Origin: an uncultured Pseudomonadota bacterium
Lineage (GTDB): Bacteria; Pseudomonadota; Gammaproteobacteria; Burkholderiales; Burkholderiaceae
Length of the DNA stretch: 6,704 bases
Reading direction: 5' to 3'
NCBI GenBank assembly: GCA_946480245.1
Contig: CAMLIZ010000201.1
Span: forward strand, 1 to 6,704
The stretch's first letter is position 1. Each line of letters begins with the position of its first letter. The position numbers were made by a program, and so were the translations under genes. The notes under the pieces are model-generated. The model worked only from the letters and a program-made list of their open reading frames with translations, was not told where the DNA came from and searched no databases. This document shows positions 1 through 5,775 of this stretch, in pieces.

Positions 1-179
1 AGCGTCCAGCTGGAGGTGGAGCCCCAGATCGTCAGCATCATGCTGTCGCCCACGGGGCGCTGGCTGAAGAGCTCCATCGCGAACACGGCCACGCCGAGCA
101 GGGACAGGCCGATCCAGAGGCTGGAGCCCAGCACCGCGAACAGCAGCACGATGAGCAGGAAGGCAATGCCGATGTCCAT
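1..179 (-). CDS. dctM: TRAP transporter large permease subunit DctM, first set (partial, N-terminus only)
   Basis: This is the first 59 codons of a large TRAP membrane subunit; the rest lies beyond the left edge. DctM subunits (usually about 425-430 residues) form the substrate- and sodium-translocating core in the inner membrane. The visible protein begins MDIGIAFLLIVLLF, has a hydrophobic first helix, and continues through WIGLSLLGVAVF to a segment ending TIWGSTSSWTL. It matches the start of the second DctM (5772 onward) almost position by position, including the shared QRPVGD/ARPAGD and LTIWGS blocks. The ATG is preceded by GTGGAG, which lies inside the end of dctQ and is well spaced. Only two bases separate it from the dctQ stop, so the two are surely co-translated. 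The family call is firm; the substrate cannot be read from this piece. Confidence 0.93.
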   Translation of the reverse strand, partial: MDIGIAFLLIVLLFAVLGSSLWIGLSLLGVAVFAMELFSQRPVGDSMMLTIWGSTSSWT

Positions 180-181
180 GG

Positions 182-772
182 TCACTCCACTCGGGCGGGC
201 TCGTCGCCGGCCTGTTCGAAATACTCGCGGCCCTGCAGCCGTGCGAGCAGTGCGTCAGCAAATCCGAGCGCGAAGCCGATGCAGCCCAGGGCCATCGCGA
301 TTTGGGGAATCCACAACGGCGTCGCATCCGATGCCGTGGAGACGTCGTGCGTGAGGTACGAGACCCACACCAGGCGACAGGCGAAGAAGGCGGCGTACAG
401 CGAGAGCCCCAGGCCCGCCGTGAGTGCCCAGTACTCCAGCGCATCGCGGCCGCGCTCGGGCAGCTTCTGCAGCAGCAGGGTCACGCGGATGTGGTCGCCC
501 CGGCGCAGCGTGGCGGGGAGCGCAAGAAACAGAGCGGCCGCAATGGCATAGCCGGCATAGCCGTCCAGCCCGATGATGTTCCAGCCGACCTGACGTGCGA
601 CGATGCCGAGCGCTACATCGACGAGTGTCGCCACCAGTGCGATGCAGGCCAGGCCCAGCAGCAGGCGGTCCACCACCCGCACCCAGCCGGCGGTGGGCGC
701 CGCGCGCCGCGGCGCGACGCGCACCTCGGGCGCCGGCGGCTCGGCGCTCATGGACAACGAAGATTGCGACAT
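182..772 (-). CDS. dctQ: TRAP transporter small permease subunit DctQ, first set
   Basis: This 196-residue small TRAP subunit packs beside DctM in the inner membrane. Four hydrophobic segments are visible at about residues 37-59, 70-88, 113-134 and 153-176. Family-like features are the LRRGDHIRVTLLL block (89-101) after helix two and the DVST..DATPLWIPQ block (143-157) leading into helix four. Both recur in the second DctQ at 5260-5775. Relative to that paralogue there is an extra N-terminal stretch of about 25-30 residues, rich in Ser, Pro, Ala and Arg, before the first helix. The start at 772 is favoured because AGGAG lies six bases upstream; Met8 (position 751) is a possible later start. 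The gene follows dctP by 13 bases and precedes dctM by two, so it belongs to one transcript. Confidence 0.93.
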   Translation of the reverse strand: MSQSSLSMSAEPPAPEVRVAPRRAAPTAGWVRVVDRLLLGLACIALVATLVDVALGIVARQVGWNIIGLDGYAGYAIAAALFLALPATLRRGDHIRVTLLLQKLPERGRDALEYWALTAGLGLSLYAAFFACRLVWVSYLTHDVSTASDATPLWIPQIAMALGCIGFALGFADALLARLQGREYFEQAGDEPARVE

Positions 773-778
773 GGCGCG

Positions 779-783
779 CTCCT
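779..783 (-). promoter_or_regulatory. Ribosome binding site of first dctQ
   Basis: AGGAG on the minus strand, six bases before the ATG at 772, just past the dctP stop codon. It supports the longer start of dctQ, and so the reality of its N-terminal extension, over the internal Met8. Confidence 0.7.
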
Positions 784-785
784 GG

Positions 786-1751
786 CTACGACTTGTGGAA
801 CGCGTCGATGATCTGCTGGCCTTCCGGGCCGGCCGACTTGGCCCACTCGGTCGTCATGCGCCCGCCGATGATCTTCAGCTCGCGCTTGAGGCCATCGTTG
901 CCGGTGTCCACGTGCATGCCGTGCGCCGACAGCTCCTGCACGTACTCCTTGTCCTTCTGCTCGCTGAGCTTCCAGCCGCGTGCCTCGGCATCGGCCGCGG
1001 CCTTCAGCACGGCAGCCTGGGTGGGCTTGTCGAGTGCGTCGAAGGCCTTCTGGTTCACCACCACGGCGTTCTTCGGCAGCCAGGCATTCACGTCATAGAA
1101 GTACTTGGTCTGCTCGTACAGCTTGCTCTCGATGCCGCTGGCGCTCGACGTGAGGAAGTTGTCGACCGTGCCCGTGGCCAGCGCCTGGCCCAGCTCGGCG
1201 AGCTGGATCGTCACCGGCTGTGCGCCCACGTACTGGGCAATGCGCGAGGTGGCCGGGTTGTAGGCGCGCATCTTGGTGCCCTTGAGGTCGCTGAAGGCAG
1301 ACACGGGCTTCGTGGAGTACAGGCTTTGCGGCGGCCACGGCACTGCGAACAACAGCTTCATGCCCTGCGAGGCCAGCAGCTTCTCCAGCGGCTGACGCGA
1401 CACCTCGTACAGCTTGCGGGCGTCGGCGTAGCTGGTGGCCAGGAACGGGATCGAATCGATGCCAAACAGCGGGTTCTCGTTGGAGGCGCCGGACAGGATG
1501 AACTCGCCCGCCTGCACCTGGCCGGTCTGCACCGCACGCTTGATCTCGTTGGCCTTGAACAGCGAGGCGTTCGGGTGCGTGGTGATCTTCAGCTGGCCGC
1601 CCGAGGCCTTCTGCACCTCGTCGGCGAACTGCTGCACGTTCTGGGTTTGGAAGCTCGATGTGGAATACGCGGTGGGCAGGTCCCACTTCGTTTCGGCCTG
1701 TGCGCCCAGCGCGAGGGTGCCGAACGCAACGGTGCAAATGAGCGACTTCAT
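786..1751 (-). CDS. dctP: TRAP transporter periplasmic solute-binding protein DctP, first set
   Basis: This 321-residue protein captures the substrate in the periplasm and delivers it to DctQM. Residues 1-19 form a Sec-type signal peptide (MK, hydrophobic core, AQA cleavage site), so the mature protein starts near Glu20. The fold is recognisable from NASLFKANEIKRAVQ (61-75), NENPLFGIDSIPFLA (91-105), WPPQSLYS (139-146) and KMRAYNPATSRIAQYVGAQPV (160-180). Arg162 sits where DctP proteins carry the conserved arginine that pairs with the substrate carboxylate. The GTVDN segment (194-198) corresponds to the usual G-V-D motif. It is paralogous to the plus-strand DctP (roughly 55% identical by hand count), but several residues near the pocket differ. 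The overall style (TKWDLP start, conserved WPPQ and GAQPVTIQ) resembles my recollection of the pyroglutamate-binding DctP6/DctP7 proteins of Bordetella. The family is certain; the substrate is inferred. Confidence 0.96.
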   Translation of the reverse strand: MKSLICTVAFGTLALGAQAETKWDLPTAYSTSSFQTQNVQQFADEVQKASGGQLKITTHPNASLFKANEIKRAVQTGQVQAGEFILSGASNENPLFGIDSIPFLATSYADARKLYEVSRQPLEKLLASQGMKLLFAVPWPPQSLYSTKPVSAFSDLKGTKMRAYNPATSRIAQYVGAQPVTIQLAELGQALATGTVDNFLTSSASGIESKLYEQTKYFYDVNAWLPKNAVVVNQKAFDALDKPTQAAVLKAAADAEARGWKLSEQKDKEYVQELSAHGMHVDTGNDGLKRELKIIGGRMTTEWAKSAGPEGQQIIDAFHKS

Positions 1752-1758
1752 GTTTTGT

Positions 1759-1763
1759 CTCCT
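1759..1763 (-). promoter_or_regulatory. Ribosome binding site of first dctP
   Basis: AGGAG on the minus strand, seven bases before the ATG at 1751. It lies in the 30-base gap after the DUF1445 gene. That gap holds no obvious terminator, consistent with read-through from the enzyme gene into the transporter. Confidence 0.75.
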
Positions 1764-1781
1764 GTCGTGGGTGAGTTGGGG

Positions 1782-2573
1782 TCAAAGACTGGCCAGCTGA
1801 TGGTTCAGCAAGTCGGTGATCAGCATCGAGCCGGGCGCGTGCGTGATGCAGAACGGCAGCCGCGCCGCCTCCACCACCGCTTGCGGCGTGACGCCGCAGG
1901 CCCAGAAGACGGCCAGTTCGTCCGGCTCCACCGGCACGACGTCGCCGTAGTCGGGCGCCGCGATGTCACGGATGCCGATCAGGTCGGGCCGTCCGATGTG
2001 CACCGGCGCGCCGTGCACGTCCGGGAAGCGCGAAGTCACCTGGATCGCGCGGATCGCGTCGGCCGGCTTGAACGGGCGCATCGACACCACCATCGGGCCG
2101 TGGAACGGGCCGGCGGGCGCAGTGGGGATGCTGGTGCGGTACATCGCCACGTTCAGGCCGCAGGCCACGTGGCGCAAGGGCAGGCCTGCGTCGAGCAGCG
2201 CCTGTTCGAAAGAGAACGAGCAGCCGATCACGAATGCGACGAGGTCGTCGCGCCAGTGGCGATGCAGATCCACCGGCTCGTCAATCACCTCGCCGCGCTG
2301 CCACACGCGGTAGCGCGGCACGTCGGTGCGCAGGTCGATGTCGGCGCCCAGCGTCGGCACCTGCCAGTCACCCGGCTCGGAGACGGCCAGCAGCGGGCAC
2401 GACTTGGGGTTGCGCTGGCAGAAGCGCAGGAAGTCACCCGCCTGCGCCTGCGGCAGCATCACCAGGTTGCCTTGCACGTGGCCCGGCGCCAAGCCGCTGG
2501 TGTGGCCCTGGTACGCGCCGCTGCGGATCGCCGCACGTGCGGCGGCGGCGGTGCTTGCGTTGGGTGAGGACAT
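1782..2573 (-). CDS. DUF1445 / D-glutamate cyclase-family protein (YcsI-like putative hydro-lyase)
   Basis: This 263-residue soluble protein has no signal peptide or membrane segment and is close to the usual length of the YcsI/UPF0317 family. Family signatures run in order: [15 protein letters not shown] (27-41), [11 protein letters not shown] (52-62), IGCSFSFE (116-123), MYRT (144-147), GPMVVSMRP (159-167), [12 protein letters not shown] (183-194), FWACGVTPQ (223-231) and THAPGSM..TD (244-253). The family is often annotated 'putative hydro-lyase'. The mammalian member is D-glutamate cyclase, which interconverts D-glutamate and 5-oxo-D-proline; the bacterial reaction is less settled. The ATG at 2573 has only a weak ribosome site, but the N-terminus matches the family. 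The gene lies 82 bases after lysR and 30 before dctP, so it probably shares a transcript with the transporter and acts on the imported compound. The family call is strong; the exact reaction is inferred. Confidence 0.92.
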   Translation of the reverse strand: MSSPNASTAAAARAAIRSGAYQGHTSGLAPGHVQGNLVMLPQAQAGDFLRFCQRNPKSCPLLAVSEPGDWQVPTLGADIDLRTDVPRYRVWQRGEVIDEPVDLHRHWRDDLVAFVIGCSFSFEQALLDAGLPLRHVACGLNVAMYRTSIPTAPAGPFHGPMVVSMRPFKPADAIRAIQVTSRFPDVHGAPVHIGRPDLIGIRDIAAPDYGDVVPVEPDELAVFWACGVTPQAVVEAARLPFCITHAPGSMLITDLLNHQLASL

Positions 2574-2655
2574 CGGGCGGTGACGTTTCGATGACGATGA
2601 AACGCATTCTTCGAATTCGGGCCCCTCCCCGCAAACGAGAAATTTTCGAATCAGT
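2574..2655. promoter_or_regulatory. Gap between lysR and the DUF1445 gene, possible internal promoter/operator
   Basis: This 82-base gap is the only sizeable space inside the minus-strand block and is AT-richer than its surroundings. It contains two copies of TTCGAA (2610-2615 and 2645-2650), the palindrome CGAATTCG (2612-2619) and an imperfect dyad at 2636-2648. On the minus strand a weak promoter can be drawn (TTGCGG, 17 bases, AAGAAT), only three or four matches per box. The space fits a LysR-regulated promoter for the enzyme-transporter part of the block. No convincing terminator for lysR is visible here. Confidence 0.35.
2636..2648. repeat. Imperfect inverted repeat, candidate LysR-type operator
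   Basis: CGAGAAATTTTCG is symmetrical at five of six paired positions around a central base. LysR-type regulators commonly bind short AT-rich dyads upstream of the genes they control, and this lies about 65-75 bases before the start of the DUF1445 gene. Chance occurrence in an AT-rich patch cannot be excluded. Confidence 0.3.
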
Positions 2656-3555
2656 TCATCGATTTTTCTTCTGACCGAACGCTTCCACGAACTGCAGCGC
2701 GCCCTTCACCACGCCCGCGAAAGCGGCCGCGCCGGGGTCGATGCGGTAGGCCGCCTGCAGCGGCAGCGGCGCCAGCTCGGTGTCGCACGGCAGGATGGCG
2801 ATCGGGTGCTGGCGCAGCAGCGCCTGCGCCGCGAAGCGCGGCAAGGTGGCGATGCCGAAGCCGCTCTCGATCAGCTTGACCATCGCGGGGATCGACGACA
2901 CGGTGTGCAGCCGCGGCGGCTCCAGCCCGGCGTTGCGCAGCATCTCCAGCAGCGCCACATGCGGCTGCGAGCCGCGCTGGAAGGTCATCAGCTCGTGCGC
3001 GACGATCTCGCTCAGCGAGTACGGCTCGCGCCGCTTCAGCAACGACGGCCCGACGAACACCATGTCCATCGGCGGCAGCGCGCGGGTGCGAATGCCTGGC
3101 GCACTGATCGACTGCGCGGCGAACACGAGGTCGAGGTTGCCGCGTTTCACGGCCTCCACCAGCACCGGCGTGATCTCCACCGTGAGCTCCAGCTCCAGCG
3201 CCGGATGCTCGCTGCGCAGGTGCTCGAGCAACGGGATCAGCCAGGAGTGCAGCGCCGACTCCACCGCGCCGATGCGCAGCAGGTGCGCGCCGCCGTCGTC
3301 GCTGCCCAGCTCGTCGCGCAACTGCCTGTGCAGCGCCATCAGGCGCTCGGCATAGCCGAGAAAGCGCATGCCGGCATTGGTGAGCGCGAACTGCTGCTTG
3401 TCGCGCCGGTCCACCAGCAGCACGCCCAGTTCCTCCTCCAGCGCGGCCACGCGGCTGGAGATGGCCGACTGCGTCATGAACAGCTTCTCGGCCGCGCGCG
3501 TCATGCTCTTGAGCGTGGCCACCCAGTAGAAGGCCTCGACGAAGCGCAGGTTCAT
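2656..3555 (-). CDS. LysR-family transcriptional regulator
   Basis: This 299-residue protein has the standard LysR length. Residues 1-60 form the winged helix-turn-helix: [20 protein letters not shown], then [20 protein letters not shown] (21-40) covering the recognition helix, then FALTNAG (56-62). A linker helix to about residue 90 is followed by the two-lobed effector domain, with [19 protein letters not shown] (92-110) opening the first lobe and [15 protein letters not shown] (226-240) typical of the second. The reading frame stays open upstream to 3687, but that part only overlaps the MarR-like gene; the ATG at 3555 gives the canonical LysR N-terminus. A weak AGGG site lies just before it. 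It follows the MarR-like gene by 14 bases and precedes the enzyme gene. It probably senses the transported compound or its product and controls the enzyme-transporter genes; this role is inferred from position. Confidence 0.95.
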   Translation of the reverse strand: MNLRFVEAFYWVATLKSMTRAAEKLFMTQSAISSRVAALEEELGVLLVDRRDKQQFALTNAGMRFLGYAERLMALHRQLRDELGSDDGGAHLLRIGAVESALHSWLIPLLEHLRSEHPALELELTVEITPVLVEAVKRGNLDLVFAAQSISAPGIRTRALPPMDMVFVGPSLLKRREPYSLSEIVAHELMTFQRGSQPHVALLEMLRNAGLEPPRLHTVSSIPAMVKLIESGFGIATLPRFAAQALLRQHPIAILPCDTELAPLPLQAAYRIDPGAAAFAGVVKGALQFVEAFGQKKNR

Positions 3556-3569
3556 CGGGCCCTGCGCCG

Positions 3570-4118
3570 CTACAAGGAGGTGGCCGCGCGCGCGGCCTGG
3601 TCGTACATGCCCGACATCGTGCGCAGCAGGCGCGCCATCTCGCCGATGTCGTGGTTGCGCTCCACGTCGAGGTTGGCCACCAGGCACGCCTCACGCACCT
3701 TGCGGTACTCGCGCACGACCTGCTCGCCGCTCTCGGTGGGCGTGTAGAACACTTCCTTGCCCACCTTCTCAGCCTGCGCCAACTTGGCGGCGACCAGCTT
3801 CTTCAGCGAGTAGGCCACCACATGCGCGTCTTCATAGTTCAGCACGAAGCAGATGTCGGCCAGCTTCTTGTTGCGTGCGCGGTGGTTCAGGTGGTGCAGC
3901 AGCAGCACGTCGGTGATCGTGAGGTCCGGGCACCCGGCCGCGGCCATGCAGCGCACCGCCCAGCGCGAGAACGCGTTCCACGCCACGATCAGCCCGAACT
4001 CGAACTCCGACAGCTCAACGCTGCGCGGCGACACCAGATGGGACGAGGACACGATGCCCGCGCCCCGGGTTCCGTGGGCCGGCCCCGCCGGCTTGCGCGG
4101 CGTCGGTGCTTTCCCCAT
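3570..4118 (-). CDS. MarR-like winged-helix transcriptional regulator (COG5631 type)
   Basis: This 182-residue protein starts at the ATG at 4118; a TTG at 4130 would add four residues but has no better ribosome site. The first 30 or so residues are basic, Pro- and Gly-rich and probably disordered. A helix at about 38-60 (ELSEFEFGLIVAWNAFSRW) is followed by the DNA-binding part: DLTITDVLLLHHLNHR (65-80), KKLADICFVLNYEDAHVV (84-101) and AYSLKKLVAAKLAQ (102-115). The wing follows at EKVGKEVFYTPTESG (117-131), then long C-terminal helices that likely dimerise. This matches my recollection of the COG5631 predicted MarR-family regulators. It heads the minus-strand block and is divergent from the second dctP, so it probably regulates itself and that promoter. 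Its ligand is unknown. Confidence 0.87.
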   Translation of the reverse strand: MGKAPTPRKPAGPAHGTRGAGIVSSSHLVSPRSVELSEFEFGLIVAWNAFSRWAVRCMAAAGCPDLTITDVLLLHHLNHRARNKKLADICFVLNYEDAHVVAYSLKKLVAAKLAQAEKVGKEVFYTPTESGEQVVREYRKVREACLVANLDVERNHDIGEMARLLRTMSGMYDQAARAATSL

Positions 4119-4140
4119 GCTCAGCCCCAAAACGTTGAAG

Positions 4141-4157
4141 ATTTATTGACAATTTAT
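4141..4157. repeat. ATTTAT direct repeat with overlapping ATTG-N-CAAT dyad
   Basis: ATTTAT occurs at 4141-4146 and 4152-4157, eleven bases apart, about one helical turn. Between and across them lies the perfect small dyad ATTGACAAT (4145-4153, four paired bases around one centre). It overlaps the predicted -35 box, a position where a bound regulator would affect transcription. The elements are short, so their function is speculative. Confidence 0.35.
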
Positions 4158-4175
4158 CGTAATGATTCCTAGACT
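4146..4175 (+). promoter_or_regulatory. Predicted sigma70-like promoter of the second dctPQM set
   Basis: A perfect -35 hexamer, TTGACA (4146-4151), is followed after 18 bases by TAGACT (4170-4175), which matches four of six -10 positions. Transcription would begin near 4182 and give a leader of about 78 bases before the dctP ATG. The perfect -35 box in an AT-rich patch makes this the best promoter candidate in the window. Confidence 0.6.
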
Positions 4176-4187
4176 GGCCGCCACTCG

Positions 4188-4197
4188 GGTGAACACC
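4188..4197. repeat. Short inverted repeat GGTG-AA-CACC
   Basis: GGTGAACACC is a four-base-pair dyad with a two-base centre, just after the predicted transcription start. It uses the same half-site letters as the longer dyad at 4204-4218, and the two centres lie about 18-19 bases apart. On its own it is weak; the pairing makes a tandem operator plausible. Confidence 0.35.
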
Positions 4198-4203
4198 GAT
4201 AGC

Positions 4204-4218
4204 GGTGCAGGCTGCACC
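4204..4218. repeat. Perfect inverted repeat, candidate operator in the dctP leader
   Basis: GGTGCAG-G-CTGCACC is a perfect seven-base dyad around one central base. It sits about 22-36 bases downstream of the predicted transcription start and 41 bases before the dctP ATG. Its size and symmetry fit an operator for a dimeric regulator such as the divergent MarR-like protein. As RNA it could also form a five-pair hairpin with a five-base loop, but with no U-tract it is not a typical terminator. Confidence 0.55.
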
Positions 4219-4247
4219 CGCGATGCTTCGTCCTCACGTCCTGCCCT

Positions 4248-4254
4248 GAAGGAG
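4248..4254 (+). promoter_or_regulatory. Ribosome binding site that sets the start of the second dctP
   Basis: GAAGGAG ends five bases before the ATG at 4260. An in-frame GTG at 4254 overlaps this site itself, so it cannot be the start served by it. This favours the 331-residue protein over a version two residues longer. Confidence 0.8.
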
Positions 4255-4259
4255 TGCAC

Positions 4260-5255
4260 ATGACAGCTCGTCGTTCCGTTCTGCTCGGCGCTGCGGCGCT
4301 GGCCCTGGCCGGCACGGCCATCGCCCAGACCAAATGGGATCTGCCGGCGGCTTACCCGGCTTCGAACTTCCACACCGAGAACCTGGTGCAGTTCGCAAAT
4401 GATGTGGACAAGGCCAGCGGCGGCAAGCTGAAGATCACGGTGCACGCCAACGCGTCGCTTTTCAAGGCCAACGAAATCAAGCGGGCCGTGCAAGGCGGGC
4501 AGGCGCAGGCCGGCGAGATCCTGCTGGCCAACTTCGCCAATGAGAACCCGATCTACGCGCTGGACGGCATTCCGTTCCTCGCCAACTCGTATGAGGAGGC
4601 GTGGAAGCTCTATCAGGCGCAGCGCCCCGTGCTGGAGAAGCTGCTCGAGTCGCAGGGCATGAAGCTGCTGTACTCGGTGGCTTGGCCGCCGCAGGGCATC
4701 TACACCACGCGTCAGATCAACTCCGTGGCCGACATGCGCGGCATCAAGTGGCGCGCCTATAGCCCGGCCACCGCACGCATTGCCGAGCTGATCGGCGCGC
4801 AGCCGGTCACCATCCAGGCGGCCGAGCTGTCGCAGGCCATGGCCACCGGTGCCGTCGAGGCCTACATGTCGTCCGGCGCCACCGGCTACGACACCAAGAC
4901 CTACGAGTACATCAAGAACTTCTACGACACGCAGGCCTGGCTGCCGAAGAACGCGGTCATCGTGAACAAGCGCGCCTTCGAGTCGCTGGACAAGCCGGTG
5001 CAGGAGGCGGTGATGAAGGCCGCCGCGGCAGCGGAAACGCGCGGCTGGAAGGTCAGCCAGGAAAAGAACGAGTGGTACAAGCAGCAACTCGCCGACAAGG
5101 GCATGACGATCCGCCGCCCGCAGGCCAAGCTCAAGGAAGACCTGCGCCAGGTGGGCCAGATCATGCTCGCCGACTGGGAGAAGAGCGCCAGCCCCGACGC
5201 GCGCGCCGTGGTGGCCGAGTACCAGAAGGCCGAAGCCAAGGCCGCGAAGAAGTAA
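4260..5255 (+). CDS. dctP: TRAP transporter periplasmic solute-binding protein DctP, second set
   Basis: This 331-residue binding protein is the paralogue of the one at 786-1751. The signal peptide spans residues 1-22 (MTARRS, hydrophobic core, cleavage after AIA), giving a mature start at QTKWDLP. The arginine pair ARRSVLL faintly resembles a Tat signal, but Sec export is at least as likely. Conserved blocks are NASLFKANEIKRAVQ (64-78), NENPIYALDGIPFLAN (95-109... through the pocket region), AWPPQGIYTT (141-150) and KWRAYSPATARIAELIGAQPV (163-183). Arg165 is the expected carboxylate-binding residue. A Lys/Ala-rich tail (AEAKAAKK) ends the protein. It closely follows the pattern I recall for the pyroglutamate-binding DctP6/DctP7 subfamily of Bordetella pertussis, more so than the first set. 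The gene leads the plus-strand operon, with dctQ starting four bases after its stop. Family certain, substrate inferred. Confidence 0.96.
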   Translation: MTARRSVLLGAAALALAGTAIAQTKWDLPAAYPASNFHTENLVQFANDVDKASGGKLKITVHANASLFKANEIKRAVQGGQAQAGEILLANFANENPIYALDGIPFLANSYEEAWKLYQAQRPVLEKLLESQGMKLLYSVAWPPQGIYTTRQINSVADMRGIKWRAYSPATARIAELIGAQPVTIQAAELSQAMATGAVEAYMSSGATGYDTKTYEYIKNFYDTQAWLPKNAVIVNKRAFESLDKPVQEAVMKAAAAAETRGWKVSQEKNEWYKQQLADKGMTIRRPQAKLKEDLRQVGQIMLADWEKSASPDARAVVAEYQKAEAKAAKK

Positions 5256-5259
5256 TCGC

Positions 5260-5775
5260 GTGCTGCGCCGCCTGCTGAACCTGCTGTACGACGGCACCGC
5301 GGTGCTCGCGGCACTGGCCATGGTGGGCCTGCTGGTGGCGGTGCTGCTGTCGATCAGCGGCCGGCAGTTCGGCTTCAACGTGCCCGGCATCGACAGCTAT
5401 GCCGGCTTCCTGGTGGCCGCGGCCGGCTTCCTGTCGCTGGCCCACACGCTCAAGCGCGGCGAGCACATCCGCGTAACCCTGCTCGTGAACGCGCTGCACG
5501 GTGGGCGCAAGCGCGCACTCGAACTGTGGGCGCTCGTCGCCGGCACCTTTCTCGCGGCGCTGTTCGCGTTCTACAGCGTCAAGCTGTCGTGGCAGTCGCA
5601 TGTGTTCAACGACGTCTCGACGGGCAACGACGCCACGCCGCTGTGGATTCCGCAACTGTCGATGGCCGTTGGCGCCACCGTGCTGGCGATCGCGCTGCTC
5701 GACGAGCTGGTGCTGGAGTTGCTGGGCCGGCGCCAGCCGCCGGTGGTCGGCGACGAACCGCTGCACAACGAATGA
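5260..5775 (+). CDS. dctQ: TRAP transporter small permease subunit DctQ, second set
   Basis: This 171-residue small membrane subunit has four hydrophobic segments at about residues 12-34, 44-62, 88-106 and 128-152. The LKRGEHIRVTLLV block (64-76) and the DVST..DATPLWIPQ block (118-132) match the first DctQ. It lacks that protein's long N-terminal extension and begins almost directly at the first helix (MLRRLLNLLYDG). The start is a GTG, four bases after the dctP stop, with only a weak purine-rich site (GAAGAAG) in the end of dctP; no ATG in frame fits better. Its stop overlaps the dctM start as ATGA, which points to translational coupling. It acts with the adjacent DctM in the inner membrane. 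Confidence 0.93.
   Translation: MLRRLLNLLYDGTAVLAALAMVGLLVAVLLSISGRQFGFNVPGIDSYAGFLVAAAGFLSLAHTLKRGEHIRVTLLVNALHGGRKRALELWALVAGTFLAALFAFYSVKLSWQSHVFNDVSTGNDATPLWIPQLSMAVGATVLAIALLDELVLELLGRRQPPVVGDEPLHNE

Larger units (their letters stand above)
4119..4259. promoter_or_regulatory. Divergent control region between the MarR-like gene and the second dctP
   Basis: This 141-base space separates the two oppositely transcribed blocks and is the largest non-coding stretch in the window. Its left part (about 4137-4170) is strikingly AT-rich against a GC-rich background. It carries a plus-strand promoter-like pair, a short direct repeat and, further right, two GGTG...CACC dyads. I could not draw a convincing minus-strand promoter for the MarR-like gene, although one must lie here if that gene heads its transcript. 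Confidence 0.7.

Noticed and set aside
603..2567. A very long plus-strand open frame (654 codons) opposite dctQ, dctP and the DUF1445 gene
   Set aside because: It is Arg/His/Leu/Val-rich low-complexity protein with no recognisable domain and runs antisense across three well-supported genes. Long antisense frames are expected in DNA with this GC-rich codon use.
3574..3580. A strong AAGGAGG on the plus strand
   Set aside because: No plausible plus-strand gene starts after it; it lies at the end of the MarR-like gene on the opposite strand and is a chance match.
3556..3687. A 44-residue N-terminal extension of the LysR-type regulator
   Set aside because: The extension overlaps the end of the MarR-like gene and reads as Gly/Arg/Pro/Ala-rich shadow sequence. 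The canonical LysR N-terminus begins at the ATG at 3555.
4204..4218. The perfect dyad as a transcription terminator or attenuator
   Set aside because: No U-tract follows it and no leader peptide is evident; its single-base centre fits a protein-binding dyad better.
4143..5390. A 415-codon minus-strand open frame opposite the second dctP
   Set aside because: It shows the same antisense composition, no domain, and crosses the divergent promoter region and the dctP/dctQ junction. The plus strand encodes a clear DctP here.
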